Shown here: piece by piece, positions 6,676 through 15,118 of the stretch
How the letters are laid out: every line of letters starts with the position of its first letter
Numbering within the stretch: position 1 is the stretch's first letter
Assembly: GCF_003316765.1 (NCBI RefSeq)
Contig: NZ_NIJF01000033.1
Coordinates: forward strand, 1-64,000
Direction of reading: 5' to 3'
Origin: Bacillus sp. P14.5
Lineage (GTDB): Bacteria > Bacillota > Bacilli > Bacillales > Bacillaceae_B
DNA: 64,000 nt
Notes under the pieces: model-generated
The model's input: the letters and a program-made list of their open reading frames with translations, nothing else
Told to the model about the DNA's origin: nothing
Databases searched by the model: none
Made by a program: the position numbers and the translations under genes

Positions 6676-7552
6676 TTGTTGTCCCCTCCTTTAACCAAAA
6701 CTTTAAAAATAAAGATCCAAGAGTATATAACAAAAAGAACGGTAGAACTATCATCAACATTCCTATTAAGAAAGCAGGTGGAGATGTTGTTGATGCTAAC
6801 AACAACGCTTTCATGAATCCGTTTATATTAAAAAGGAGTTCTATGATTAACAAGTTAGATAGCATTAATAAAAAGACCGGTTTTGAATGATAAAAGAAAT
6901 GAATCCACACGTTGCGAAACAGGTGAACCCAAAGCGTATAGAACTTTGAAAACCCTTTGGAATATGAAAACTCTATATACGGTTTAACCTCTTCTTCTTT
7001 CAATTGAAAAATAAAGTTCTTCATTAAGTAAGTGATTGGTAAGATAGCTAAACATACTACCGGTAGAAAGTAAATCCTATCCTCTCCGAGAGTATATATA
7101 TCAAATAGTAGATAACCAGTTTTCTTATAAAGCCAAATAATTAAGAGCTGAAGCAGCACCACAATAAACACATCAGGTAAAGCATCAAGCAAATCAAGGA
7201 TCCGAGTCACAAAGCGATTAATTTTTTTCGGTAGTACCATAATCATATAAGTTAAAACAATTGAAACAGTTATCGAGAGTATAAATGCTAACAACAGGAT
7301 AAAAAACGAATAAAAATATGAATCAGCAAATACATCCTTTATTGGATAGTATTTACCGCTGTCCTCCCACTTTAGTTGAAGTGAGGTAATATCAAACATT
7401 TGCTGAAGGGTAGTTTTTAACGTTAATAAATAGTTATCTAAGTGAATTACTAGTTCATGGTCGTATTTGAGAATTGAACTCACACTACTTATTAAAAAAA
7501 ATCCAAAGAAGACAAGCACCGTATATATAAATCCACTCTTAATGGTTTTCAT
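6668..7552 (-). CDS. ABC transporter permease, DppB/OppB type
   Basis: A 294-residue permease with an N-terminal membrane segment, a long extracytoplasmic stretch (residues about 30-75) and five further membrane segments. The loop around EFSYSKGFSKFYTLWVHLFR (residues about 195-214) is in the position of the EAA motif that contacts the ATPase. It overlaps the DppC-like gene and presumably forms a heterodimer with it. It is more divergent than ordinary oligopeptide permeases. About 165 bases with a terminator separate it from the TlpA-like gene upstream, so it may also have its own promoter. Confidence 0.7.
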   Translation of the reverse strand: MKTIKSGFIYTVLVFFGFFLISSVSSILKYDHELVIHLDNYLLTLKTTLQQMFDITSLQLKWEDSGKYYPIKDVFADSYFYSFFILLLAFILSITVSIVLTYMIMVLPKKINRFVTRILDLLDALPDVFIVVLLQLLIIWLYKKTGYLLFDIYTLGEDRIYFLPVVCLAILPITYLMKNFIFQLKEEEVKPYIEFSYSKGFSKFYTLWVHLFRNVWIHFFYHSKPVFLLMLSNLLIIELLFNINGFMKALLLASTTSPPAFLIGMLMIVLPFFLLYTLGSLFLKFWLKEGTTIE

Positions 7553-7676
7553 GACTCCCCCTATTTCTTATCGAAAGATATTTGAAATTAAGAATTATTA
7601 ATAGTAAGTTCACGAACTGAACCTAACCTTTGGCTATCGGTATAGTAATCAAATAATCACACCCATGTAATAATAA

Positions 7677-7700
7677 AGTCTCTTCCAGCAGAAAGAGACT
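7677..7700 (-). terminator. Terminator after the TlpA-like gene
   Basis: AGTCTCTT and AAGAGACT form a perfect stem with an 8-base loop, followed on the minus strand by TTATTATT. It separates the exporter/redox genes from the Dpp-type permeases. Confidence 0.65.
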
Positions 7701-7717
7701 CATAAGTCCTAAATAAG

Positions 7718-8263
7718 TTATGAAACCAAACGATTTTCATTAATTAACAAATTCCATAAGCTTCCCTTATTTTTCAACTCACCTGCTGCCTTAACTTCAT
7801 TCTCCTCTATGATAAGGGCATATGGAACTTTTGTAATAGAATAAAGTTGAGTGATTTTATTTGATCGCATATAAGATACCCGGTCACCCAAGTTCTTTCT
7901 TATTATAACGTCATCATGATTTTCATCAGTATTTATCACTAAAACTTGTATTTTGTAAGTATTTATAATTCTGTCAATTTCTGGGATTACCTCCTTGCAT
8001 GTAGCACAATTTGTATTGACGAATAATAAGATTGATCTTTTATTAAAGAAATCCTTAGAAACAACCTTTCTACCTTGACTATCCAATTCTCTGAAATTTG
8101 GAACTGTTTGTCCTTCCTGAAGTGACCCTACCTTTATACCATTAATACTTTCAATCTTCGACATGAACTCTCCTATATATCGAGCTAGATAGAATATAAC
8201 AACTGTTTGAAAGATAACAATAATAGTTACCGCTAGTAATGAGACATTGTATAGTGTATTCAC
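7718..8263 (-). CDS. Membrane-anchored TlpA/MauD-like thiol-disulfide oxidoreductase
   Basis: A 181-residue protein with an N-terminal membrane anchor (residues about 7-30) and an extracytoplasmic thioredoxin fold. The active site is CATC (near residues 91-94) in FVNTNCATCKEV, with a cis-proline segment TKVPYALI further on. It resembles MauD and other TlpA-like proteins that handle disulfide bonds outside the cell membrane. The GTG start directly follows the TAA stop of the MauE-like gene, so the two are translationally coupled. With the nearby Cys-rich peptide this argues for a role in forming or shuffling its disulfides; ordinary resA- or stoA-type roles are alternatives. Confidence 0.8.
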   Translation of the reverse strand: MNTLYNVSLLAVTIIVIFQTVVIFYLARYIGEFMSKIESINGIKVGSLQEGQTVPNFRELDSQGRKVVSKDFFNKRSILLFVNTNCATCKEVIPEIDRIINTYKIQVLVINTDENHDDVIIRKNLGDRVSYMRSNKITQLYSITKVPYALIIEENEVKAAGELKNKGSLWNLLINENRLVS

Positions 8264-8821
8264 TTAAGCACTCTCCTCCTCAAATATTTTTACAGTTTTC
8301 ATTATTTGGTCTCTCTTCTTATTTAGTAATAAAAGTATTTTTCCAATTGAAAAAAATAGTAATGTAGAACCACATATAAATATAAGACTAAATTTGGCCG
8401 TGAAAGGAAGCTGCTCTGAAATAGTTCCATAAAATATAATTACTCCAGACAAGATGATAATTAGATTTCTTAGTACTAGCCCCCAGTGGAGTTTCTCACT
8501 CTCTAAAACACTTCCACAACCACAACTGAAATCCGTATTTTTTCTTGCTAAATTTAAAGTAACAGCGGTTGAATATATGAAAACAAGAATTATTAGTGAT
8601 AGTGCTGCTATTCTATTATTAGTAAATAAAAGGAAATTAACACTAATAAAGGATTCAATTAATAAAAAGAAAATCAAAGCAGGTTTGTTTAAAATTGATG
8701 GTATAAGGCTATACATTTTTATAGTTGTAAGATGTTTACTCCAATTTATGATTTTATCAATGGCAGTAAGGAAAAATAATAATCCTAACATATACTTCAA
8801 GATGATCATTAAATATAACAT
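8264..8821 (-). CDS. MauE/DoxX-like redox-associated membrane protein
   Basis: A 185-residue protein with about four to five membrane segments and the motif SCGCGS near residue 100. This matches the MauE family, whose founding member is needed together with MauD for making the disulfide-rich methylamine dehydrogenase small subunit. The start overlaps the ABC exporter stop (TAATG) and the stop abuts the start of the MauD/TlpA-like gene, so the three genes form one tightly coupled operon. The protein likely passes reducing or oxidising equivalents across the membrane to its TlpA-like partner. No mau structural genes are present, so the target is probably the local Cys-rich peptide. Confidence 0.75.
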   Translation of the reverse strand: MLYLMIILKYMLGLLFFLTAIDKIINWSKHLTTIKMYSLIPSILNKPALIFFLLIESFISVNFLLFTNNRIAALSLIILVFIYSTAVTLNLARKNTDFSCGCGSVLESEKLHWGLVLRNLIIILSGVIIFYGTISEQLPFTAKFSLIFICGSTLLFFSIGKILLLLNKKRDQIMKTVKIFEEESA

Positions 8822-10623
8822 TAGATTAGAACTCCTTTCCTTGGATTTAATTTTGACTGGGCATTATAGAGATTATAGTATTCTCCTTCTTGTTCCATTA
8901 ATTCTAAATGACTTCCTCTCTCTATAATTTCTCCATCTTTTAAAACAATGATTTCATCCAATAGGTGTGTAAAACTCATCCTATGTGTGACCAATATTAA
9001 AGATTGATCTGGAGTATTTTCGAGTAAGTTCTTAATGATGTTCACCTCAGAAATTGGATCAAGGCTTGAAGTTGGTTCATCGAGGATTATAAAATCTCCC
9101 GACCTTAAAAGACATCTTGCTAAGGCGATTTTTTGCCACTGTCCCCCAGATAAATCTTGGCCGCCTGAAAATAACCGCCCTAGAATTAAATCATACTTAT
9201 TATCAAGTTGATTGATGAAACTATGTATGCCTGTTACTTGTGATGGTTTTATTATTTCACTTAAATCATTTAACTTATCGATATTGCCAAACCCGATATT
9301 TTCTCTAACTGAAAAATTGTATTTTTGGAAGTCTTGAAACAATACCGAAACATTTCTTAGGTAATCTTTCTTGTCTATAGTCTTTATATTCTTGTTATTG
9401 ACTAATATTTGTCCCTCACTTGCAGCAAAAAGACCTGTTAAACACTTTATTAATGTTGTCTTACCGGATCCATTTGAACCTACAATAGCAATTTTCTTAC
9501 CCTTTGAAATATTGAAAGTAATGTTCCTAAGTACTGGCTCTCGAAATCCCGGATAGGTAAAGCTCAGGTTTTTCACCTCAATTGATTCTATATTTTTAAT
9601 ATGATTGTGATCACCTCTTTGTTCTATCAATTCTTCTTCTAAATTCAAGAATTTTCTATAGTCTTCAATGTACAGAGCACTTTCATATATTGCCGAAAAA
9701 TTTCTTGAAGTTGCACTTAATGAATCTTGAATTGATTGTATGGCCTGAAGAATTGCAACAAAGCTTCCGACCTTGAACCTACCGACATTAATAAAAAAAA
9801 TGACTACAACACCTGAGATAGCGTAGGTCAGTACTAAAAAAAATTCTGCAATTAAACTAAATTTCGAATTATTTATTGTCACCTTTAATTCTTCTTCAAC
9901 ATAAGATCTGTAGTTGAACCTCCATTTTTTCATTAAGTAGTCAGATAAGGAAAACAAGCGTATTTCTTTTATGGAATCTCTTTGCGTCAGTAAATCTGTT
10001 ATATAAGATTCTAATCTTCCGGTCGGTGTTAGAAATTTAATCAGTTCAAACCTCTTTTTACCAAATACCATTTCCACAATAAAAAGGGGTAACATACCTA
10101 GAAATAATACAAGTATAAAAATCCAATGCTTGGTTAGCAAAAAAGCTAGAACTGATAAGACTGAAATAATATTCTTGATCAGAGACGTGCTTTCAAATAT
10201 GGTATTCAATAGTTTTGACTGACTACTGCTTATCCTTTGTAAGAAATTCTGTGTCTCAGGATTTTCAAAATTTATGTAAGGAATTGCATTACTCTTGCTA
10301 AAAATCGAAGAATTAACCTCTTCCCCCATTGCATTTTTAACTCTTTTATCTAGCACCGTACTAATATGTTGGAACACATATAAAGCATAGACAATAAGGA
10401 TTTGAGCTAGAAACAATAAAATTACTTCCTCTAGATTGTTACCTTCTGTAATTAGTTGAACGACACTATTAACTAATGATTGTGTAATTGATAGTAAAGC
10501 AAGGGGGGCAAGTCCAGACAACACCTGTAAAATAATCAAAATTGACAACTCTATCTTTGCGTTTTTCCATGCTAAGGAAAAAGAGTATCCAATACTCTTT
10601 GTAATTTTCACTGCAATTGACAA
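8821..10623 (-). CDS. ABC exporter with fused membrane and ATPase domains
   Basis: A 600-residue half-transporter. Six membrane segments occupy roughly residues 20-320 and the nucleotide-binding domain 345-590. Walker A is GSNGSGKTT, the signature is LSGGQWQKIALAR, Walker B is FIILDEPTSSLD, and the switch His follows in LVTHR. There is no N-terminal C39 peptidase domain, so it resembles NisT/lantibiotic-type exporters rather than SunT-type ones. The start is TTG, eight bases after AGGAG. It heads a leftward operon with the MauE- and TlpA-like genes, divergent from the genes of the Cys-rich peptide, which makes that peptide the probable cargo. Confidence 0.85.
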   Translation of the reverse strand: MSIAVKITKSIGYSFSLAWKNAKIELSILIILQVLSGLAPLALLSITQSLVNSVVQLITEGNNLEEVILLFLAQILIVYALYVFQHISTVLDKRVKNAMGEEVNSSIFSKSNAIPYINFENPETQNFLQRISSSQSKLLNTIFESTSLIKNIISVLSVLAFLLTKHWIFILVLFLGMLPLFIVEMVFGKKRFELIKFLTPTGRLESYITDLLTQRDSIKEIRLFSLSDYLMKKWRFNYRSYVEEELKVTINNSKFSLIAEFFLVLTYAISGVVVIFFINVGRFKVGSFVAILQAIQSIQDSLSATSRNFSAIYESALYIEDYRKFLNLEEELIEQRGDHNHIKNIESIEVKNLSFTYPGFREPVLRNITFNISKGKKIAIVGSNGSGKTTLIKCLTGLFAASEGQILVNNKNIKTIDKKDYLRNVSVLFQDFQKYNFSVRENIGFGNIDKLNDLSEIIKPSQVTGIHSFINQLDNKYDLILGRLFSGGQDLSGGQWQKIALARCLLRSGDFIILDEPTSSLDPISEVNIIKNLLENTPDQSLILVTHRMSFTHLLDEIIVLKDGEIIERGSHLELMEQEGEYYNLYNAQSKLNPRKGVLI

Positions 10624-10658
10624 CCAATCAACTCCTCTCGTTCATTTTCGGAATAGTG

Positions 10659-10687
10659 TTGACATTCTGACAAATCAATATTACCAT
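10659..10687 (+). promoter_or_regulatory. SigA-type promoter for the Cys-rich peptide operon
   Basis: TTGACA (10659-10664) and TACCAT (10682-10687) are separated by 17 bases. The -35 box is perfect and the -10 matches four of six positions. Confidence 0.5.
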
Positions 10688-10700
10688 TAATTTGTAAAAA

Positions 10701-10714
10701 AGAAAACGTTTTCA
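10701..10714 (+). promoter_or_regulatory. cre-like palindrome (possible CcpA site)
   Basis: AGAAAACGTTTTCA fits the catabolite-response consensus TGWAARCGYTWWCA at 13 of 14 positions and contains a perfect 12-bp palindrome. It lies downstream of the candidate promoter and overlaps the start of the ribosome binding site AAGGAGG, a position typical of roadblock repression by CcpA. Confidence 0.5.
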
Positions 10715-10731
10715 AGGAGGTTGGTTTAAAA

Positions 10732-10803
10732 GTGATGGAGTTAATTGTTGGTTTTTGTATATTTGTAGCAGGTTTTGCCTCTCTTTTTAATTTTTTAATT
10801 TAA
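10732..10803 (+). CDS. 23-residue membrane peptide or split anchor of the next gene
   Basis: A GTG-ATG start follows AAGGAGG by 11 bases, and the ORF encodes a single hydrophobic helix, MMELIVGFCIFVAGFASLFN, ending FLI. The next gene, a redoxin without any membrane anchor, begins 17 bases later in another frame. If the T-run at 10791-10796 were seven instead of six, the two would join into one anchored protein of about 171 residues, laid out like the TlpA-like protein at 7718-8263. The short peptide may therefore be a true small protein or the broken N-terminus of that anchor. Confidence 0.5.
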   Translation: MMELIVGFCIFVAGFASLFNFLI

Positions 10804-10820
10804 AAAGGAAGAGATATACT

Positions 10821-11246
10821 ATGTTTCGTTTATCCAATGAAAATTTGCTCCAAGAAGAATTTATTAAAGTTCCCGCAAAAAATTTTGAATTAAGTGATAC
10901 TAATGGTAAGTTTCATAACCTCAAAGATCTTGTTAAAAATGGTCTCATTCTCGTCTTTGTAGATGCTCAGTGCACTCATTGTGAAAATAACCTTGAGGAG
11001 TTTATTTATGAAGTAGGATTTAAATTCAAAAAAAACTTTGTTGTAATTTGTGGGGATAGTGATCTCAAGCAATGCGAAAAACTTTCAAGGTTATATGATC
11101 ATAAATTCCTGGTACTACAAGGGGATAAGGAAGTATTTGCTGAATATGAGATTCCGTTCCTGCCTGCTTTTTATTATATAAACAACCAACAAATAATTAC
11201 TAAAAAAACTCCAATACCATATCAGTTAATTCATATGCCAGCATAG
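10821..11246 (+). CDS. TlpA-like redoxin (thiol-disulfide protein)
   Basis: A 141-residue thioredoxin-fold protein with active site CTHC near residues 51-54 (FVDAQCTHCENN) and a cis-proline segment IPFLPAFYY. As read it has no signal sequence or anchor and would be cytosolic. The preceding 23-residue hydrophobic ORF may be its lost anchor, separated by a one-base frameshift. The ATG follows GGAAGAG by seven bases, so separate translation is also possible. It lies directly upstream of the eight-cysteine peptide gene, which suggests it introduces, reduces or isomerises disulfides in that peptide. The related protein at 7718-8263 is its divergent partner. Confidence 0.7.
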   Translation: MFRLSNENLLQEEFIKVPAKNFELSDTNGKFHNLKDLVKNGLILVFVDAQCTHCENNLEEFIYEVGFKFKKNFVVICGDSDLKQCEKLSRLYDHKFLVLQGDKEVFAEYEIPFLPAFYYINNQQIITKKTPIPYQLIHMPA

Positions 11247-11296
11247 TAATTTTACACCAACTATCCATGATACTTATTTAAAGGGGATGTTTTAAA

Positions 11297-11497
11297 ATGG
11301 CAGGATTCTTATCTAAATTGACCAGTGGACCACAAAAAGCACCAGTTTGCTCGACTACTAGAAATGTAGAGTATTGTTGCGACTCTTCAGATTGTTTTAG
11401 AATTTATAAAAGCTACAGAGCTACTTGTGTTAAGAAAGTAGATGCTATGACTGGCTACGAATGTAGCGGTGAATATGTCGGAAGTTGCGGCTGCTAA
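11297..11497 (+). CDS. Eight-cysteine small peptide, candidate bacteriocin-like product
   Basis: A 66-residue peptide with eight cysteines, all in the last 50 residues: a single Cys after APV, a CC pair, then DCF, ATC, YEC and a terminal CGC. Net charge is slightly positive. There is no signal peptide and no double-glycine leader; the N-terminus MAGFLSKLTSG is mildly amphipathic, as in leaderless bacteriocins. The pattern would allow four disulfides, as in defensin-like disulfide-rich bacteriocins, though I cannot claim homology. The ATG follows AAAGGGGATG. The gene lies between a redoxin gene and a lipoprotein gene and faces an exporter/MauE/TlpA operon. This context supports a secreted disulfide-rich peptide; a structural or sensing role is not excluded. 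Confidence 0.65.
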   Translation: MAGFLSKLTSGPQKAPVCSTTRNVEYCCDSSDCFRIYKSYRATCVKKVDAMTGYECSGEYVGSCGC

Positions 11498-11640
11498 GAT
11501 AATTATAAGCTAATACTATAATTTTATATCACATGGAGTTGGTTTAAAATTATTGCCATGAAGAAACTGCTTTTATCTTAAAGCAGTTTCTTCTAATTAA
11601 ACTTATAGATGATGTAAACAAGATCAGGGGGGGTTTAAAA

Positions 11641-12245
11641 GTGGGGATTAAAAAAAGCTTAATTATTGTTTATTTATTTATCCCTATGCTTCTGCTGTTA
11701 AGTGGTTGTAGAATAGTTTTTTTGGAAGAACCCTTAACTGAGCAAATAACAAACGAAAAGGTTCATCTTGATTCAAAAGTGTTTATAAAAAAAATAAACT
11801 TACAATTAGGCAATCAACTACCTTCCCTCCCAATACAATATTAACGGTAGCTTTAAGGCCATATCCAGTTGATTCGAGTTTGATCAACATACAAAATTAT
11901 AGAGTTGACGCTCAAAGAGATAGTATAGTTTTAAAAGAAGTCACTGTTAATGCTGATAAAACTTTGGATGCTGTGATTCTAGATAGACCGGACCCTATGA
12001 AAAGATACCTCTTACAAGTAACTTTTGATCCGAAAATCCAAAAAGACTCTGTGAAGGAGATTTTTGGGGAGAATGGAGAGAGACTGTCAAAAGGAGCTGG
12101 GGTAGAAGAACTCAGTGATGGTTCCTACATCTTTAGAAAGTACATAAATATTATGAGCTATGAAGATCCAAACGGTATCGGAGGACCTTTAGACTTCCTT
12201 TCAAAATTAGAGATCGATGAGATGTATCATAGAGAAAAGCAATAA
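11641..12245 (+). pseudogene. Lipoprotein gene split by a frameshift
   Basis: The first part (11641-11844) starts with GTG after a G-rich ribosome binding site and encodes a lipoprotein signal: hydrophobic core and lipobox LLSGC near residues 19-23. It stops after 67 residues. The second part, in another frame, reads on from the A-run at 11787-11794 to 12245 with an uninterrupted sequence (about 140 residues). An A-run of nine instead of eight would give one lipoprotein of about 201 residues. The family is unknown to me. Its place next to the Cys-rich peptide suggests a possible immunity or anchoring protein. Phase variation through the A-run is an alternative to decay or consensus error. Confidence 0.65.
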
Positions 12246-12685
12246 TACAAGATTAGAAAAGAAAGAAACACCTTGAATAAAGAATTATTAAATGTCTACT
12301 CCTACCCGATCCAAATATATTAGCTTTAATAAGAACTTTCATCATCCAAACGTTATTTTCACCACCCTATAATTTAAAGGCTGCACCATTTTCTTTGAAT
12401 AAATAACCATCCGGCAAACACGCTTAATTATTGATCCTTTAAATTACTTTCTCTAATAATTAACTATGTAGGTATAGGCAATCTCCTTGATAATAGGTAC
12501 TAATTGTAAATGAAAAAGTCACATCAAAATAACCTGATTTTTCTGGAATGTTTTATAATCTTATTTCCCTTAATCCCCTTATAAGAGAAGAACCTATAAT
12601 ATTCCATTATTTTGTAATACCTGTGCAACATACTCTGCCATTAAATGGCCCTTTAACGGAACAACCCTTTCCAAAAAACGAAAAA
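12246..12685. other. A/T-rich stretch without a recognisable gene
   Basis: Between the lipoprotein remnant and the dat terminator I see no ORF with a credible ribosome binding site, no RNA gene and no repeat. It marks the right edge of the accessory region; base composition becomes more G/C-rich from here on. Confidence 0.55.
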
Positions 12686-12708
12686 ACAGCCCTATTAAAA
12701 GGCTGTTC
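12686..12708 (-). terminator. Terminator of dat
   Basis: AACAGCC and GGGCTGTT form a stem with an A/T loop, followed on the minus strand by TTTTTTCG. Confidence 0.8.
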
Positions 12709-12720
12709 ATCTGGTATTCC

Positions 12721-13572
12721 TTATTCCCCACACTGCTGAACAATTCTCTCTTCAAACCCTGCCTGCAGTTTTCTAGTTACTTCTCCCGGCTCTTCGGTTT
12801 CGAAGCTTTCTCCGGTGACTTTAACGATCGGCATCACTTCTGAAGTGGTGCTGGCGAGGAAGATTTCGTCTGCGGCGATAAGCTCTTCGATGCTGAATTC
12901 CTCTTCTTTAATAGTGATGTTTTGCTCTTTACAGATTTCCATGATCACTCTGCGGGTGATTCCGTTAAGGATCAGGTTTGTTGCAGGGTGCGTTTTGATG
13001 ACCCCGTCTTTTACGATGAACATGTTGGATGATGATCCTTCTGTGACAGTTGAGCCCCTGTGGAGGATGGCTTCAAAGCAGCCACTTTGAGCCGCTTCCT
13101 GCTTGGCCATGATGTTCCCCAGGAGATTAAGGCTTTTGATATCGCATCTCAACCAGCGGACGTCTTCCACCAGTTTTGCGTGCACGCCTTTTTCCAACTT
13201 GTCTTTTGGTCTTTCGATTTCTTTTGTGTAGGCTGTAAAAGCTGGTTTCACATCTTTTTCTGGGTAGTGATGTTGCCTTGCTGCCACACCGCGGGAAAAC
13301 TGAAGATAAATCGTTCCATCGTTAATATTGTTGCGTTTGACCAATGAAGCCAGGAGATTCTTCAGTTCTGCCAATGTGTATGGAAGGGTCATTCCGATTT
13401 TTTCTGCACTTTGAAATAAGCGTGCAAGGTGCTCATCAGCAGTAAAAAATTTTGAGTTGTAGACACGGATCACTTCATAGATACCGTCCCCGAATTGATA
13501 TCCCCTGTCTTCGATATCGACTTTTGCTTTGTTTCTTTCAAGAATCTGGCCATCCAATATTACATAATCCAA
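12721..13572 (-). CDS. dat: D-alanine aminotransferase
   Basis: A 283-residue PLP-dependent class IV aminotransferase that interconverts D-alanine and 2-oxoglutarate with pyruvate and D-glutamate, supplying D-amino acids for peptidoglycan. Length matches the Bacillus enzymes (about 282). The Schiff-base lysine is Lys146 in DIKSLNLLGN. The N-terminal YVILDGQI and GYQFGDGIYEVIRVY segments and the PLP-phosphate loop around STTSEVMPI are present. It lies just downstream of pepV on the same strand, separated by about 20 bases, as in other Bacillaceae, so the pair is likely cotranscribed. It may share the function with other D-amino-acid sources such as RacE, outside this window. Confidence 0.95.
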   Translation of the reverse strand: MDYVILDGQILERNKAKVDIEDRGYQFGDGIYEVIRVYNSKFFTADEHLARLFQSAEKIGMTLPYTLAELKNLLASLVKRNNINDGTIYLQFSRGVAARQHHYPEKDVKPAFTAYTKEIERPKDKLEKGVHAKLVEDVRWLRCDIKSLNLLGNIMAKQEAAQSGCFEAILHRGSTVTEGSSSNMFIVKDGVIKTHPATNLILNGITRRVIMEICKEQNITIKEEEFSIEELIAADEIFLASTTSEVMPIVKVTGESFETEEPGEVTRKLQAGFEERIVQQCGE

Positions 13573-13593
13573 TGTCTTCTCTCCCTTTAGAAA

Positions 13594-15006
13594 CTATTTT
13601 TTGGCAAGCTCTGCGATTGCCTGTGCATAAATTGCCGTTGCTTTAAGAATGTCTTCGACAAACATATGCTCATCTTTCTGGTGAGCCACATCAGCTCTTC
13701 CCGGGAATAACGGACCAAAGGCCACACCTGATTCCAATGACCTGGCGTAGGTTCCGCCTCCGATGCTTAATAGTTCCCCTTTATCACCAGTCTGCTCTTC
13801 GTAAACCTTTTGCAGGGTTTTTATTAAAACATGATCTTGGTCCACGTGATGCGGCTCTGAATCAGAGGAGTTTTCAATAGAGAAGCCGTGCTTTTCCACA
13901 TGCGCTTCCAATGTCTCTCTGGCTTCCTTCATTTTAAAGGTAACAGGGTATCTCATATTTAACCCTAGTGATCCGCCGCTTTCATGGTCAAAACGCAGCT
14001 TGCCGACGTTGATGGTCAGCGGGCCAGTGATATCATCCTCATAATTGATTCCAAAGCTCCTGCCTCTTGAATCGCCATGGAAATGATTTTTGACAAAGCT
14101 GAAGTATTCCTTGGAAGTGGAATCAATCTCACTTCCACTTAAGAAGCATGCCAGAAGAAGACCGGCATTCTTTCCATTGTCAGGTTCCATTCCGTGGGCA
14201 GATACTCCTTCAAGTTCAAGGTAAAGATCGCCATTTTCCATATAGTACTTCCCTTGCAGGTCTTGCTCTTTCAGGAACGAATGGTAGGCCTGCACCAGTC
14301 TGGAGTGGTCTGTTTAGACTGAAATCCTGGCCTTAGCAAAATCAGGAACCATGTTGTAGCGTCTGCCTGATTCAAACTGAAGTACGCGGAAGTCGGCGTC
14401 TTCTCCGCTTCCAGAAACCTTTGAAACCAAGTCATAATCCGCGATTCCTTTCTCAGCATAAATGATCGGAAAATCCGCATCTGGCGCAAATCCCATTGTC
14501 GGCATTTCTTCCACCTTAAAATAGTGGTCAACACAGCGCCAGTCACTTTCTTCATCTGTTCCGATAATCATCCGGACACGTTTATCGAGCGGGATACCTA
14601 GTTCCTTGACGATCTTCATCGCATAGTAAGCGGCAATCGTCGGTCCTTTATCATCCATCGCTCCCCGGGCAAAGATTTTGCCATCTTTAATTTCGCCTCC
14701 GAACGGATCGACACTCCATCCATCTCCTTCAGGAACCACATCAACGTGGCAAAGGATTCCGAGCAATTCATCTCCTTGACCGAATTCAAGATGTCCTGCC
14801 AAGTGATCAACATTCTTAGCTGTAAAACCATCTTTTTCACCAAGATTCAATAAATATGTAAGAGCTTCTTTTACCCCTTCCCCAAGAGGCGCTTCGTCGG
14901 TCGCATTCTCTTCATCAAGGATACTTTTGATCTGCAGGAATTTCTGCAGGTCTCTTAATAAGTCACTTTTACGTTTCTCTACTTCTTCCATCCAATTAAT
15001 ATTCAT
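13594..15006 (-). pseudogene. pepV: Dipeptidase PepV interrupted by an in-frame stop
   Basis: Two ORFs in the same frame together cover a complete M20-family dipeptidase (about 470 residues). PepV is a cytosolic zinc enzyme releasing amino acids from dipeptides. Metal-site segments are present: GILCHVDVVPEG, RGAMDDKGPT, GTDEESDW and FAPDADFP in the first part and VAHQKDEH in the second. A TAA codon at 14314-14316 follows ARISV; reading through it gives the continuous sequence TDHSRLVQAYHSF. TAA is one base away from CAA, AAA or GAA. The start is the ATG at 15006 after AAGGAG. Without readthrough the first product lacks the lid end and second catalytic half, so the gene is probably inactive unless this is a sequence error. 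Confidence 0.85.
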
Positions 15007-15118
15007 AAGCAATCTCCTTTTCCAAAATGAGTTGACTACTCTCTATTCTATACGTTCTGCGGCTTCATGCAAATGATCATAAATTATTGTTGATGGGGTT
15101 AATGCGATCTTTTTCAAT

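Noticed and set aside
12548..12739. 63-codon ORF before dat
   Set aside because: It runs through the dat terminator hairpin and has no start signal.
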